This document shows, in pieces, positions 25,723-32,751 of a stretch of DNA of 64,000 nucleotides. Source of the stretch: Geomonas oryzae (GTDB lineage Bacteria > Desulfobacterota > Desulfuromonadia > Geobacterales > Geobacteraceae); assembly GCF_004117875.1 (NCBI RefSeq), contig NZ_RAHW01000006.1, positions 248,001 through 312,000 of the forward strand, read 5' to 3'. Every line of letters begins with the position of its first letter. Position 1 is the stretch's first letter. A program made the position numbers and the translations under genes. The notes beneath the pieces are model-generated. The model was not told the origin of the DNA and did not search any database. It saw nothing but the letters and a program-made list of their open reading frames with translations.

Positions 25723-26103
25723 CTTGTTTTCCTTCTGAAAAGGGAGGGGGAGGGCTCCCCCTCGCTGCGACCGCCAGGGTGCACCTGTCGTTCTTCGCTA
25801 CCCCCTCTGCGGGGTGATTTCCCCCCCGCAACGCCCCCCCTGTTAAATATCGGAATTTGGTCCAAAGCCGCCGGGGCTTCGCACCGGCCGCTTTACCGGT
25901 CTTAAGCCCGCCGGCTCAATGTCGCCGGCCGGCTTGAACGGCAGCGGGGGCGCTCCCCCGCACCCCGCCAAGAGGCGGGATCTCCCACCCGCCAAGTGGA
26001 CCGAGGCCGTCGGCACTCGCGCCGACCGCCTCAGTCGGTCTCGCCCGCCCCGCTTTCCGGGGCAGGCTCCTCTTTACTCCCTCCCTGATCCCGCTTAGCC
26101 CTG
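25723..26103. other. Gene-free, hairpin-rich GC stretch
   Basis: No gene. It contains a 9-bp-stem hairpin GAGGGGGAG-GG-CTCCCCCTC (25744-25763), a hairpin GCGGGGG-CGCT-CCCCCGC (about 25941-25958), CCCGCC-AAGA-GGCGGG (about 25966-25981) and several CCGGC inverted repeats at 25890-25935. The first may act as a higBA terminator, though it has no T run. The rest is unexplained and is another candidate for an origin or an expressed structured RNA. Confidence 0.5.
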
Positions 26104-27111
26104 CTAGCTCCAGATGCCGTGCAGGACGGACCAGATCCGGTCGTGGGACCGGTAACCGGGGTCGCTTTTTATCCTGCTGCACGCTTCCTTGAGTGTGTCC
26201 GCCTCCTCCGGCGACAGGAAGAGCCGGCAGCCGTGGGGCAGGCGCAGAATCAAGAAATCGTCGGTTGTCTGCAGGACCGGCGGCTCCAGATTATCCAGCG
26301 AAGAAAGCTCGCAGAACTGGCGGTATTCAAGCGGCATCACGAGGTTGTTAAGCTCCAGCACGGCCCAGAAGCCGGTATCGTTGCTGACCACCTGCAGCCG
26401 GAACTGGGCCCCTTTTTCGGTTAAATCCACCGGCTGCTCCAGGTACTTTAGGAACCGTTCCGAACTGCCACGCCCCTCTTCGAAGACTCCCCCGGCGGCA
26501 AGGGTGATCAAGGTTTCGTCATAGCCGGAGAGGGTGCTGGAGAAGGGGACCTCACTGACCATGTCGCTTTCCCTGAAGAGAGCCGCCAGGTTCCTTACCA
26601 TCAGGTCGGGGTTGTAGCTTTTCGTTTCCGGTGCCTTCTCCGCCATGGCCAGCATCTTCTCAAGGGCTGTCGGGACATGGTTGTTGATCCCGGTGCTTAC
26701 GGCGTAAGCGTTCAGGTTGGAGAGGAGGTAATGATCGTCGGGAAAGTGGGAGTGGTAGAGCCGGTACAGCTCCTTGTGCAGTTGTAAAAGCTCGATGAAA
26801 CGTCTGCGCGGGATGCGGCGTTTGAAGTACGAGGCGCGCTGTATCTCGTAAATCATGAAGAGATACTCCGCCTTTCCCAGCGGTCCTTCTCCCTCGAGGT
26901 GTGTCTTGAAGATGGAGAGCAAGGATTCCTTCCGGTCCTCCTGCAGGTCCATTATCGCGTGGTGGAGAGCGGGAATCTCCGTATTGGTGGTGAAGACCTC
27001 GCGGGGAGCGTCCGTGGGCTGGAACCCTTCGTCCTCCGCCGGGTCCCTTAAAAATGCCTCCGCCGCGTTACAGATCCTTTGCGATAGCTTTTGAAGCTGT
27101 TGTCGGGCCAT
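26104..27111 (-). CDS. Unknown element-encoded protein, 335 aa
   Basis: A soluble, largely helical 335-residue protein that I do not recognise. Regions worth noting are a central YLFMIYEIQRASYFKRRIPRRRFIELLQLHKELYRLYHSHFPDD helix-rich block (about 80-125) and a C-terminal beta-type stretch with DDFLILRLPHGCRLFLSPEE. No signal peptide, membrane span or catalytic motif was found. The gene lies with alpA in the part of the element between the transfer and integrase modules, reading in the same direction as the integrase. It may be a replication or regulation factor of the element, or cargo; no evidence decides. Confidence 0.55.
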   Translation of the reverse strand: MARQQLQKLSQRICNAAEAFLRDPAEDEGFQPTDAPREVFTTNTEIPALHHAIMDLQEDRKESLLSIFKTHLEGEGPLGKAEYLFMIYEIQRASYFKRRIPRRRFIELLQLHKELYRLYHSHFPDDHYLLSNLNAYAVSTGINNHVPTALEKMLAMAEKAPETKSYNPDLMVRNLAALFRESDMVSEVPFSSTLSGYDETLITLAAGGVFEEGRGSSERFLKYLEQPVDLTEKGAQFRLQVVSNDTGFWAVLELNNLVMPLEYRQFCELSSLDNLEPPVLQTTDDFLILRLPHGCRLFLSPEEADTLKEACSRIKSDPGYRSHDRIWSVLHGIWS

Positions 27112-27208
27112 GACTGCCTCCTTTTGCCAAGATGTGGGAGGGAAGCCCCTCCTCCCGGTGCCGGTCGGACCGGGGAGAAGGGCGCTGGATTCCGGTGAAA
27201 CGGCCGGA

Positions 27209-27406
27209 TCAGGTACTCCGTGGCGGCTTCTCGATCAGGGGCTGGATGTCCTGCCAGTACCAGCAGGTGGTATGCGGCCCAAGTTTCACCGGTTTCGGGA
27301 ACCGGCCGCTCTTCACCCCGGCCCACCAGGTCGTCTTGCTGACCGGGATCAGTTGCAGGACCCTCGATAGTCGTAACAGGCCTTGTTTCGGGATCTCGCT
27401 TTCCAT
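27209..27406 (-). CDS. AlpA-family regulator / excisionase-like protein
   Basis: A 65-residue winged helix-turn-helix protein of the AlpA family (GLLRLSRVLQLIPVSKTTWWAGVKSGRFPKPVKLG ... TTCWYWQDIQPLI). The ATG at 27406 (MESEIPKQ) is used because GGAGG precedes it; the frame is open further upstream. AlpA proteins in P4-like elements activate or assist excision together with the P4-type integrase, which fits the integrase at 28931-30166. It may bind the GTTACCCC boxes (inference). Confidence 0.88.
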   Translation of the reverse strand: MESEIPKQGLLRLSRVLQLIPVSKTTWWAGVKSGRFPKPVKLGPHTTCWYWQDIQPLIEKPPRST

Positions 27407-27934
27407 GTTCGCCTCCTTGACGCCGCGGGATCTCCTCGGTAGCATCCGCGGGCGCTCCTTTGACGATGCGCTAGATAGGGGTGTCGTTCCGGCCCGTGCC
27501 GGTCATCCCTTTACGGATTCTTGCTCTAAATGTGCCAATGTTAATTGTTTAAAATGTTTAATATTTTACGGGCGGGCGTTGTTAGGTGTGGCCAAGATCT
27601 GAACTTCCGCTGTTCAAAAGTAGGACTGGCGCGGACGGTGGATGGGGGACGACCCGGTGGGTGCAAGAAAGGGGGGCGGTCTTTCAGCTTCTTCCGCTGC
27701 TTTCCCTCCACCCGTAGATACACCCGCAAATGCCCAAAAGGAGTGAGTGAGACTGGCGTTCGTTATTAACAGACAGAACTGGATGGCTAGGAACCGCCGC
27801 ACGACTCGCGACGGCAGCGACCAATGGATGGAAAATATCGGAAGAGGTGGGGCGGCCGCCCCCCTTGATGATTCGCTCATTGCTTTTGCCACTTTTATGT
27901 ATATAATATGTACATAAATAGCGAGGAGGTCTTC
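27407..27934. other. Intergenic, divergent promoters
   Basis: Gene-free region between alpA (minus) and the MntA-like gene (plus). An AT-rich block near 27537-27568 is a plausible alpA promoter area, and the MntA promoter lies at its right end. No other feature seen. Confidence 0.45.
27880..27917 (+). promoter_or_regulatory. mntA-hepT promoter and operator
   Basis: TTGCTT (27880-27885), 16-nt spacer, perfect -10 TATAAT (27902-27907). A perfect inverted repeat TTATGTA (27895-27901) / TACATAA (27911-27917) brackets the -10 box, as expected for autorepression by the DNA-binding antitoxin encoded next. Confidence 0.7.
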
Positions 27935-28447
27935 GTGAAAACGGCACGTTTGAACATCGTGATAGAACCGGAAGAAAAGGAACTGGCCGAGCAGCTTGCC
28001 GCCGAGTATAGCCGCCGGACAGGGATGGAAACGACGCTTTCGTCCTTTGTCCGTCTCCTGATCCGGCAGGCTGCACTTGGCAAAGCTGGTGAAAACGGGT
28101 TGCAACAGGAAACGTTGCCGTTCCGCCCCACAAGGCGTAAGCGCCCTCCCCGCCACCGGCCGAGCGAACAGTTGTCCATCTACCGGGAGCAGATCAAGGC
28201 CATAGCCTTGGCGCATCATGTTACCAATGTGAGGGTCTTCGGTTCTACCGCGCGCGGAGAGGATACCAGCAAGAGCGACCTGGATCTGTTGGTGTCGCCG
28301 ATTCAGGGGGAAACGGGATTGATGGAGTTGGCAGAGATTGCGACGAAAGTCAAAAAGCTCATCAAGGTCCCGGTCGATGTTGTCCTGGATACGGAAATAC
28401 CGGAAGAACACAGGGACAGGATCAATAAGGAGGCAATCTCGATATGA
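27935..28447 (+). CDS. mntA: MntA-type nucleotidyltransferase antitoxin fused to RHH-like domain
   Basis: A 170-residue protein. Residues about 1-50 (ARLNIVIEPEEKELAEQLAA ... SSFVRLLIRQA) look like a ribbon-helix-helix DNA-binding domain. A basic linker (RPTRRKRPPRHRPS) follows. The minimal nucleotidyltransferase domain has the signature VFGSTARGEDTSKSDLDLLV, including the GS(x)10DxD metal site, and a third acid in VPVDVVLD. MntA enzymes modify and silence a HEPN toxin, which is the next gene. The GTG at 27935 has GAGGAGG 5 nt upstream. The RHH fusion is not the usual stand-alone form. Confidence 0.85.
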   Translation: MKTARLNIVIEPEEKELAEQLAAEYSRRTGMETTLSSFVRLLIRQAALGKAGENGLQQETLPFRPTRRKRPPRHRPSEQLSIYREQIKAIALAHHVTNVRVFGSTARGEDTSKSDLDLLVSPIQGETGLMELAEIATKVKKLIKVPVDVVLDTEIPEEHRDRINKEAISI

Positions 28448-28824
28448 CGGACAATCGAAAACCGCGGGCCCTTAAGGAATACCTGGACGACATGCAAAAG
28501 TCGGTTAATCGTCTGGCCGAGATTTCAGGTGCAGGCGAGGCAGTTTTTAAGTCCAATGAGGACAAGCAGGATGCCGCTATCAGGCATATTCAGATTCTGG
28601 GTGAAATCTCCGCCAAGCTCTTAAAACATTATCCCGCCTTTGTTTCGGATAATAAAAACATACCGTTCAGGACCATCAGTGACATGAGAAACATGCTGAT
28701 TCATCACTACTTTGGTGTGAGTCTCGATGCTGTATGGAAGGTTCTCAGAAGCGATATTCCATCCCTCCAAGCCGAACTCGACCGTCTCGTGCTAACGAGC
28801 AAGAATTCTGTCCCGAAAGGTTAA
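28444..28824 (+). CDS. hepT: HepT-type HEPN ribonuclease toxin
   Basis: A 126-residue helical HEPN (DUF86) protein with the catalytic R-x4-H motif in DMRNMLIHHYFGV (about residues 83-95) and the family opening LKEYLDDMQKSVNRLAE. HEPN toxins cleave RNA and are inactivated when MntA adds AMP units to the tyrosine in this motif. The ATG at 28444 overlaps the mntA stop by 4 nt. Confidence 0.9.
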   Translation: MTDNRKPRALKEYLDDMQKSVNRLAEISGAGEAVFKSNEDKQDAAIRHIQILGEISAKLLKHYPAFVSDNKNIPFRTISDMRNMLIHHYFGVSLDAVWKVLRSDIPSLQAELDRLVLTSKNSVPKG

Positions 28825-28930
28825 AATGTAACCCCTTCCGCTGCCCGGGAAAAGAGTGAAGCAGAAGGCGCCTTAAAGCCGAACGCGGGCGCCGCCAGTC
28901 GGGTGTTGCCGTGCCCGCCGGGAGAATCGG

Positions 28931-30166
28931 TTACTTCCGGGCACTCTTTTTGGGAGCAGGCATTTTCGTCCCACTCTTCAGGCCGTCCAGGTAATCGGAC
29001 CACGTCTGCATCATCTCCCTGCGCTGGGGTAGAAATGCGGTCCGGTTGTAGGCCCTGCCGTTTGGGTCCTTCACGGCGTGAGCCAGTTGGTGCTCGATGA
29101 TGTCGGGCCTGAAGCCCAGGACCTCGTCCAGGATGGTACGTGCCGTGGCACGGAAGCCGTGCCCGACGATGGTGTCGCCGTCAAAGCCCATGCGCCGGAA
29201 CGAGGCGTTGATGGTGTTGTCGGACATGCAGCGGAAAAAGGACCTGGTGGAGGGAAAGACGTACTTGCCGTGCCCGGTCAAGGGCTGCAGCTCCTTGAGG
29301 ACGGCGATCGCCTGCCGTGACAGGGGTACCAGATGCGGCAGGCCCATCTTCATCTTGGGACCTGGTATGTTCCACTCAGCCGTTTCCAGGTCGACCTCGG
29401 CCCACTCCATGTGCCTTAGTTCACCGGGTCTCACGAAAAGCATCGGGAGGAGTTTCAGGGCGGACTGGGCCACAAGACCCCCCTGGTAGCCGTCCATGGC
29501 ACGCAGCAGAGGGGCGAGTTCCTTCGGGTCGGTCACAGACGCCATGTGCTTGCGGGTCTTGCTGGTGGGGGGGAGATACCCCTTGAAGCCGGCGGAGATG
29601 TCGTAGTTCGCCCGGTCGGTTGCGATGGCGTAGGTGTAGATCTGCCCGAGGATGGTGCGGACCCTGCGGGCCGTCTCTATCACGCCGCGCGACCTGACCC
29701 GGTCCAGGATCGCCTTGATCTCCCTGGCCGCCACCTCTGCGATCGGTTTGGAGCCGATCCAGGGGAAGACGTCCTTCTCGAGCCGGGTCATGATGGTGGC
29801 AGCGTGCTCCGCCGACCACGCCTTGTTGCCCATCATGTGCTTGTGCCATTCCCGGGCGATATTGTCGACGCTGTTGGCGGTCAGCTCGGCCTTTATTTCC
29901 CTGACCTTTTTCCGCTCCCCCGAAGGGTCGATCCCCTTGGCGACCAGGGCCCTCGCTTCTTGCCTCCGCTCCCGCGCGTCAGAAAGCGAGATGTCCGGGT
30001 AGACCCCGAAGGAAAGCAGTTTTTCCTTCCCCTCAAAGAGGTACTTGAACCTCCACCATTTCCCGCCGCTCTTGGTTACCTGGAGGTACAGGCCGAGGCT
30101 GTCGGCCATCTTGTATGCCTTCTCCTTCGGCTGCGCCTTTCTTATCTGAAGATCCGTGAGTGCCAT
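28931..30166 (-). CDS. int: P4-type tyrosine integrase
   Basis: A 411-residue site-specific recombinase. The N-terminal DUF4102 arm-binding domain (LTDLQIRKAQPKEKAYKMADSLGLYL), SAM-like core-binding domain and C-terminal catalytic domain are all present. The catalytic residues are R in FVRPGELRHMEW, H-x-x-R in GHGFRATARTILDE, H in EHQLAHAVKDPNG and the nucleophile Y in RAYNRTAFLPQRREMMQ. It lies next to the selC 3' end with the start facing the att site, as in P4-like genomic islands. It should catalyse integration and excision at the 24-bp repeat. Confidence 0.96.
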   Translation of the reverse strand: MALTDLQIRKAQPKEKAYKMADSLGLYLQVTKSGGKWWRFKYLFEGKEKLLSFGVYPDISLSDARERRQEARALVAKGIDPSGERKKVREIKAELTANSVDNIAREWHKHMMGNKAWSAEHAATIMTRLEKDVFPWIGSKPIAEVAAREIKAILDRVRSRGVIETARRVRTILGQIYTYAIATDRANYDISAGFKGYLPPTSKTRKHMASVTDPKELAPLLRAMDGYQGGLVAQSALKLLPMLFVRPGELRHMEWAEVDLETAEWNIPGPKMKMGLPHLVPLSRQAIAVLKELQPLTGHGKYVFPSTRSFFRCMSDNTINASFRRMGFDGDTIVGHGFRATARTILDEVLGFRPDIIEHQLAHAVKDPNGRAYNRTAFLPQRREMMQTWSDYLDGLKSGTKMPAPKKSARK

Positions 30167-30170
30167 AATA

Positions 30171-30244
30171 GTTACCCCAGTTACCCCTCAAAAAAGGGGG
30201 GAGTTACCCCACCTCGTTTTGGAGTTACCCCCAAAAGTTACCCC
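30171..30244 (+). repeat. Five GTTACCCC boxes (integrase arm region)
   Basis: GTTACCCC occurs at 30171, 30180, 30203, 30224 and 30237 (first bases), all in the same orientation and between int and selC. The two further copies at the opposite end of the element (9736, 9748) support a role as arm-type binding sites for the integrase or the AlpA-like protein. They may also overlap the int promoter. Confidence 0.7.
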
Positions 30245-30298
30245 AGTTTTATACCGGATTATGACGGATACTATAGCACCAAAATGGATGTTGGAAAA

Positions 30299-30327
30299 TA
30301 AAAAACCCGCCAATTTGGCGGGTTTAG
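30299..30327 (-). terminator. Element-supplied terminator for selC
   Basis: On the minus strand, AACCCGCC-AAATT-GGCGGGTT followed by a T run, 28 nt beyond the CCA end of the tRNA. It takes the place of the original selC terminator that is now at 9610-9636. Confidence 0.8.
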
Positions 30328-30354
30328 CTACACCTTGGAACGGTGTGAAACTGT

Positions 30355-30378
30355 TAATGGCGGAAGCACATGGGAATC
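30355..30378. repeat. att site, right end of element (in selC 3' end)
   Basis: Second copy of the 24-bp direct repeat of 9655-9678. It restores a complete tRNA-Sec 3' end. Confidence 0.92.
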
Positions 30379-30455
30379 GAACCCACCTGGGAAGTTTCTC
30401 ACCCCCCACACCGGTTTTGAAGACCGGGCCGCCCACCAGCGACGGTGGTGCTTCC
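30358..30455 (-). tRNA. selC: tRNA-Sec (anticodon UCA)
   Basis: A 98-nt selenocysteine tRNA including an encoded CCA. The acceptor is GGAAGCAC paired with GTGCTTCC, an 8-bp acceptor as in bacterial tRNA-Sec. The anticodon arm is CCGGTC-TTCAAAA-CCGG with anticodon TCA. A long variable arm follows (TGGGGGGTGAGAAACTTCCCA region) and the T-loop is GGTTCGATTCC. It reads UGA as selenocysteine, so selenoproteins and SelA/B/D must be encoded elsewhere. The gene is intact because the element duplicated its 3' end. Confidence 0.95.
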
Positions 30456-30476
30456 TCATTGATTTTCTTGTCGCAA

Positions 30477-30505
30477 TTTTTAAAACATCTCCAACTTTAA
30501 GTCAA
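30477..30505 (-). promoter_or_regulatory. Candidate selC promoter
   Basis: On the minus strand: -35 TTGACT (30500-30505), 17-nt spacer, -10 TAAAAA (30477-30482), 21 nt before the tRNA 5' end. Confidence 0.55.
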
Positions 30506-30635
30506 TATATAAAATTGGATATAAAAAGGAGCACGGCTTATGACGGCCTCTCTTTCGTCGCCTTTATTTGTACGCCTTGCAAAATAGTTCTTATTTTTGC
30601 TGATAGTTGCGCCTACCCGCACACCCCCGCTATGC

Positions 30636-30664
30636 TTGACAAACAATCGTGTTTTCTGTATAGC
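30636..30664 (+). promoter_or_regulatory. Sigma70-type promoter of the yggT operon
   Basis: Perfect -35 TTGACA (30636-30641), 17-nt spacer, -10-like TATAGC (30659-30664), 36 nt before the yggT start. Confidence 0.7.
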
Positions 30665-30700
30665 TTGGCGTGCCTTACTACCATTTAAAGAGGGGGATGA

Positions 30701-31030
30701 ATGATCCTGTTCGCCAACATACTCTTGGCCCTTGCGAAGATCATCGAGTTGGCCAACGGTCTTTTAACCGTGTACAAATACATCCTGCTCGCCAGCGTCA
30801 TCATCTCCTGGGTCAACGCCGATCCTTACAACCCCATCGTAAACTTCATCTACCGGGTCACCGAACCGGCGCTGCGCCGCATACGCCGCTACATGCCGGA
30901 CACCGGCATGCTCGACCTCTCCCCGCTCGTGCTCTTCGCGCTCATCTACCTCGTGCAGATCGTGGTCTTCGATACGGCCTACAGCTACCTCATCATCTAC
31001 AGCAACCAGCTCAAAGGGGGTGTCCTGTGA
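30701..31030 (+). CDS. YggT family membrane protein
   Basis: A 109-residue protein with two long hydrophobic regions (residues about 2-42 and 72-98) and the YggT-type central motif WVNADPYNPIVNFIYRVTEPALRRIRRYMP. The family (CCB3/YggT) is linked to osmotic tolerance, cytochrome assembly or cell division depending on the organism. It is first in an operon with divIVA, yggU and a CBS protein, an arrangement also seen in Gram-positive division clusters. The ATG at 30701 follows GAGGGGG. The stop overlaps the divIVA start. Confidence 0.9.
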   Translation: MILFANILLALAKIIELANGLLTVYKYILLASVIISWVNADPYNPIVNFIYRVTEPALRRIRRYMPDTGMLDLSPLVLFALIYLVQIVVFDTAYSYLIIYSNQLKGGVL

Positions 31031-31473
31031 AGATAACTCCCATGGACATCCAGCAGCAGCAGTTCAAGGGTAAGATGCTCGGCGGCCTCGACCCGGAGGA
31101 CGTGGACGCGTTCCTGCAACTGGTGGCGGGCGAGATGGAGGAGCTCATCAGGGAAAACAACGACCTGAAGGAGCGCATCAACCGGAACCAGACCCAGATG
31201 ACGGAGATGGAGGCCCGCGAGGCGCAACTGCGCGAGACCATGCTGGCGGCACAGCGCATCACCGAGGAGATGAAGGCGAACGCCCAGAAAGAGGCGCACC
31301 TCATGATCTCGGAGGCGGAGCTGAAGGGGGAGCGCATCGTCGCCGAGGCCGAGAACAAGCTGGTGCAGTTGAACAACCAGATCCAGGAACTGAAGCGGGA
31401 CAAGCTCCAGTTCGAAACCGGCTTCAAGAACCTCCTGGATACCTACTACAAGCTGCTCGCCCTGGACAAATAA
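31027..31473 (+). CDS. DivIVA-domain protein
   Basis: A 148-residue coiled-coil protein. It opens with ITPMDIQQQQFKGKMLGGLDPEDVDAFL, the DivIVA N-terminal membrane-curvature domain, and then forms a continuous coiled coil (about residues 35-135). The GTG at 31027 (ribosome site AAAGGGGG) overlaps the yggT stop and is preferred to the longer frame that starts at 30670. DivIVA-like proteins mark cell poles or septa; in this lineage the role is not established to my knowledge. Confidence 0.9.
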   Translation: MKITPMDIQQQQFKGKMLGGLDPEDVDAFLQLVAGEMEELIRENNDLKERINRNQTQMTEMEAREAQLRETMLAAQRITEEMKANAQKEAHLMISEAELKGERIVAEAENKLVQLNNQIQELKRDKLQFETGFKNLLDTYYKLLALDK

Positions 31474-31788
31474 ATGAACGAAGAGACGGTACGGGTGACA
31501 CGGACGCCGGAGGGGCTCCTCTTCACGGTGCACGTGCAGCCGCGCGCCTCGCGCAGCGAGATCTGCGGACCGAAGGAAGGGGAGCTGAGGGTACGGCTCA
31601 CCTCGCCGCCGGTGGATGACGCGGCGAACAAGCAGTGCGTCGAGCTCATCGCGAAGAGCCTCGGCATCGCCAAGTCCAAGGTGAGCATCAAGTCGGGCGC
31701 GAAGTCCCGGCACAAGGTGGTCAGAGTACAAGGGGTGGAGCAGGATGACCTCCTGCCCTTATTCAAAACGGAGAAGGAGCAGCAATGA
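31474..31788 (+). CDS. YggU/DUF167 family protein
   Basis: A 104-residue small alpha/beta protein: FTVHVQPRASRSEICG at the N-terminus, then LRVRLTSPPVDDAANKQCVELIAKSLGIAKSKVSIKSGAKSRHKVVRV, the DUF167 signature. Function unknown; commonly linked with yggT. The ATG immediately follows the divIVA stop, and its own stop overlaps the CBS gene. Confidence 0.9.
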   Translation: MNEETVRVTRTPEGLLFTVHVQPRASRSEICGPKEGELRVRLTSPPVDDAANKQCVELIAKSLGIAKSKVSIKSGAKSRHKVVRVQGVEQDDLLPLFKTEKEQQ

Positions 31789-32243
31789 AGGCGAAAGACA
31801 TTATGGTAACGGACGTGCCGTCCATCACCACCAAGACCACGGTGGGTGAGGCGGTCCGGATCATGAAGAGCAACTTCGGCGACGAGAGCTTCCTGAACGC
31901 CGCACCCGGCCTGATCGTGGTCAACGAAAGGGGGGGACTGGCGGGGATCCTCACGCCCTTGAGCATCATCACCGCCATCATGGACGACGCGCCGGAGGGA
32001 AAATCCGACCCCGCCTTCTTCGGTTCCCTGTGCGACCGCATCAAGGATCTCCCCACCTCCGCCATCATGGAGCATCAGCCCATCTCGGTCACCCAGGACG
32101 CGAGCGTGAGCGACGTGGCGCGGCTCTTTCTCACGCACCGTTTCCAGAGGGTCCCCGTGGTGGACGGCAAGAAGGTGGTGGGGATCATCTACCGCTCGCG
32201 CCTGCTCTTCGCCATCAGCCAGAGCCTGATCGTTGCCTCTTGA
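31785..32243 (+). CDS. CBS-domain pair protein
   Basis: A 152-residue protein of two CBS motifs: DIMVTDVPSITTKTTVGEAVRIM ... GIL and AIMEHQPISVTQDASVSDVARLFLTHRFQRVPVVDGKKVVGIIYR. Stand-alone CBS pairs usually bind adenine nucleotides and regulate partners. It is last in the yggT operon with a 4-nt ATGA overlap. No effector domain is attached. Confidence 0.9.
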   Translation: MKAKDIMVTDVPSITTKTTVGEAVRIMKSNFGDESFLNAAPGLIVVNERGGLAGILTPLSIITAIMDDAPEGKSDPAFFGSLCDRIKDLPTSAIMEHQPISVTQDASVSDVARLFLTHRFQRVPVVDGKKVVGIIYRSRLLFAISQSLIVAS

Positions 32244-32329
32244 CAAAAACGGAGGCGGGTACTTATATTTGTTCCTGCGCCCGGCCGTTCGCGTCAGACG
32301 CCACAGTTTCATAGGAGGTTGTAAAAGCG

Positions 32330-32569
32330 ATGCCACTTTACGAGTATCAATGCAAAAGCTGCAACGAAACCTTTGAGTTGCGCCAGAAGTTTTCCGACGC
32401 ACCCGCCACGGAGTGCCCCAAATGCGGCGGCTCCGTTGAAAAGCTGATCTCCCAGTCCGGCTTCTCCCTGAAAGGGGGAGGGTGGTACGGTGACGGATAC
32501 GGCAGCTCCAAGGCGGCCCCTTCCTGCCCCTCCGGCGGGGGATGCGCCGGTTGCCCTTCGGCCTCCTGA
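32330..32569 (+). CDS. FmdB-type zinc-ribbon protein
   Basis: A 79-residue protein starting MPLYEYQCKSCNETFELRQKF with a second CPKCGG pair, the FmdB regulatory-protein zinc ribbon. The C-terminal tail is glycine/serine rich with further cysteines (CPSGGGCAGCP). AGGAGG lies 11 nt before ATG 32330. A strong terminator follows. The family is named after a regulator of formamidase; its real function is not clear. Confidence 0.9.
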   Translation: MPLYEYQCKSCNETFELRQKFSDAPATECPKCGGSVEKLISQSGFSLKGGGWYGDGYGSSKAAPSCPSGGGCAGCPSAS

Positions 32570-32589
32570 TCGCGCCGTGAAACGACAAG

Positions 32590-32617
32590 GCCCCCGTACC
32601 CACGGGGGCTTTTTTTG
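32590..32617 (+). terminator. Terminator after FmdB gene
   Basis: Stem CCCCCGT (32591-32597) / ACGGGGG (32602-32608) followed by a T run (32610-32616). Confidence 0.9.
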
Positions 32618-32751
32618 TCCCCGCTCCCCGGCAAAATCCTTTACAAAATCTCCGGTTTTAATTATTATCGACAGCTTAAAAAACTGAGCCCGGCCCGCCC
32701 GCGAGGAGGCGCCGGGCCTGCATATTCCAGCGGAAAGAGGGGTACACGTTC

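Larger units (their letters stand above)
9655..30378. mobile_element. Integrative mobilizable element in selC (tRNA-Sec)
   Basis: About 20.7 kb bounded by the 24-bp direct repeat. The P4-type integrase is next to the tRNA end, and repeated GTTACCCC boxes are present inside both ends. The transfer module is a MobF relaxase, a ribbon-helix-helix accessory protein and a VirD4-like coupling protein, with no VirB/Tra pore genes. The element would therefore need a helper conjugation system. The cargo comprises defence-type ATPases, a nitrilase-like hydrolase and two toxin-antitoxin pairs. The cargo genes at 9972-18661 have much lower GC and different codon use than the transfer genes, so the element is itself a mosaic. 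Confidence 0.93.
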
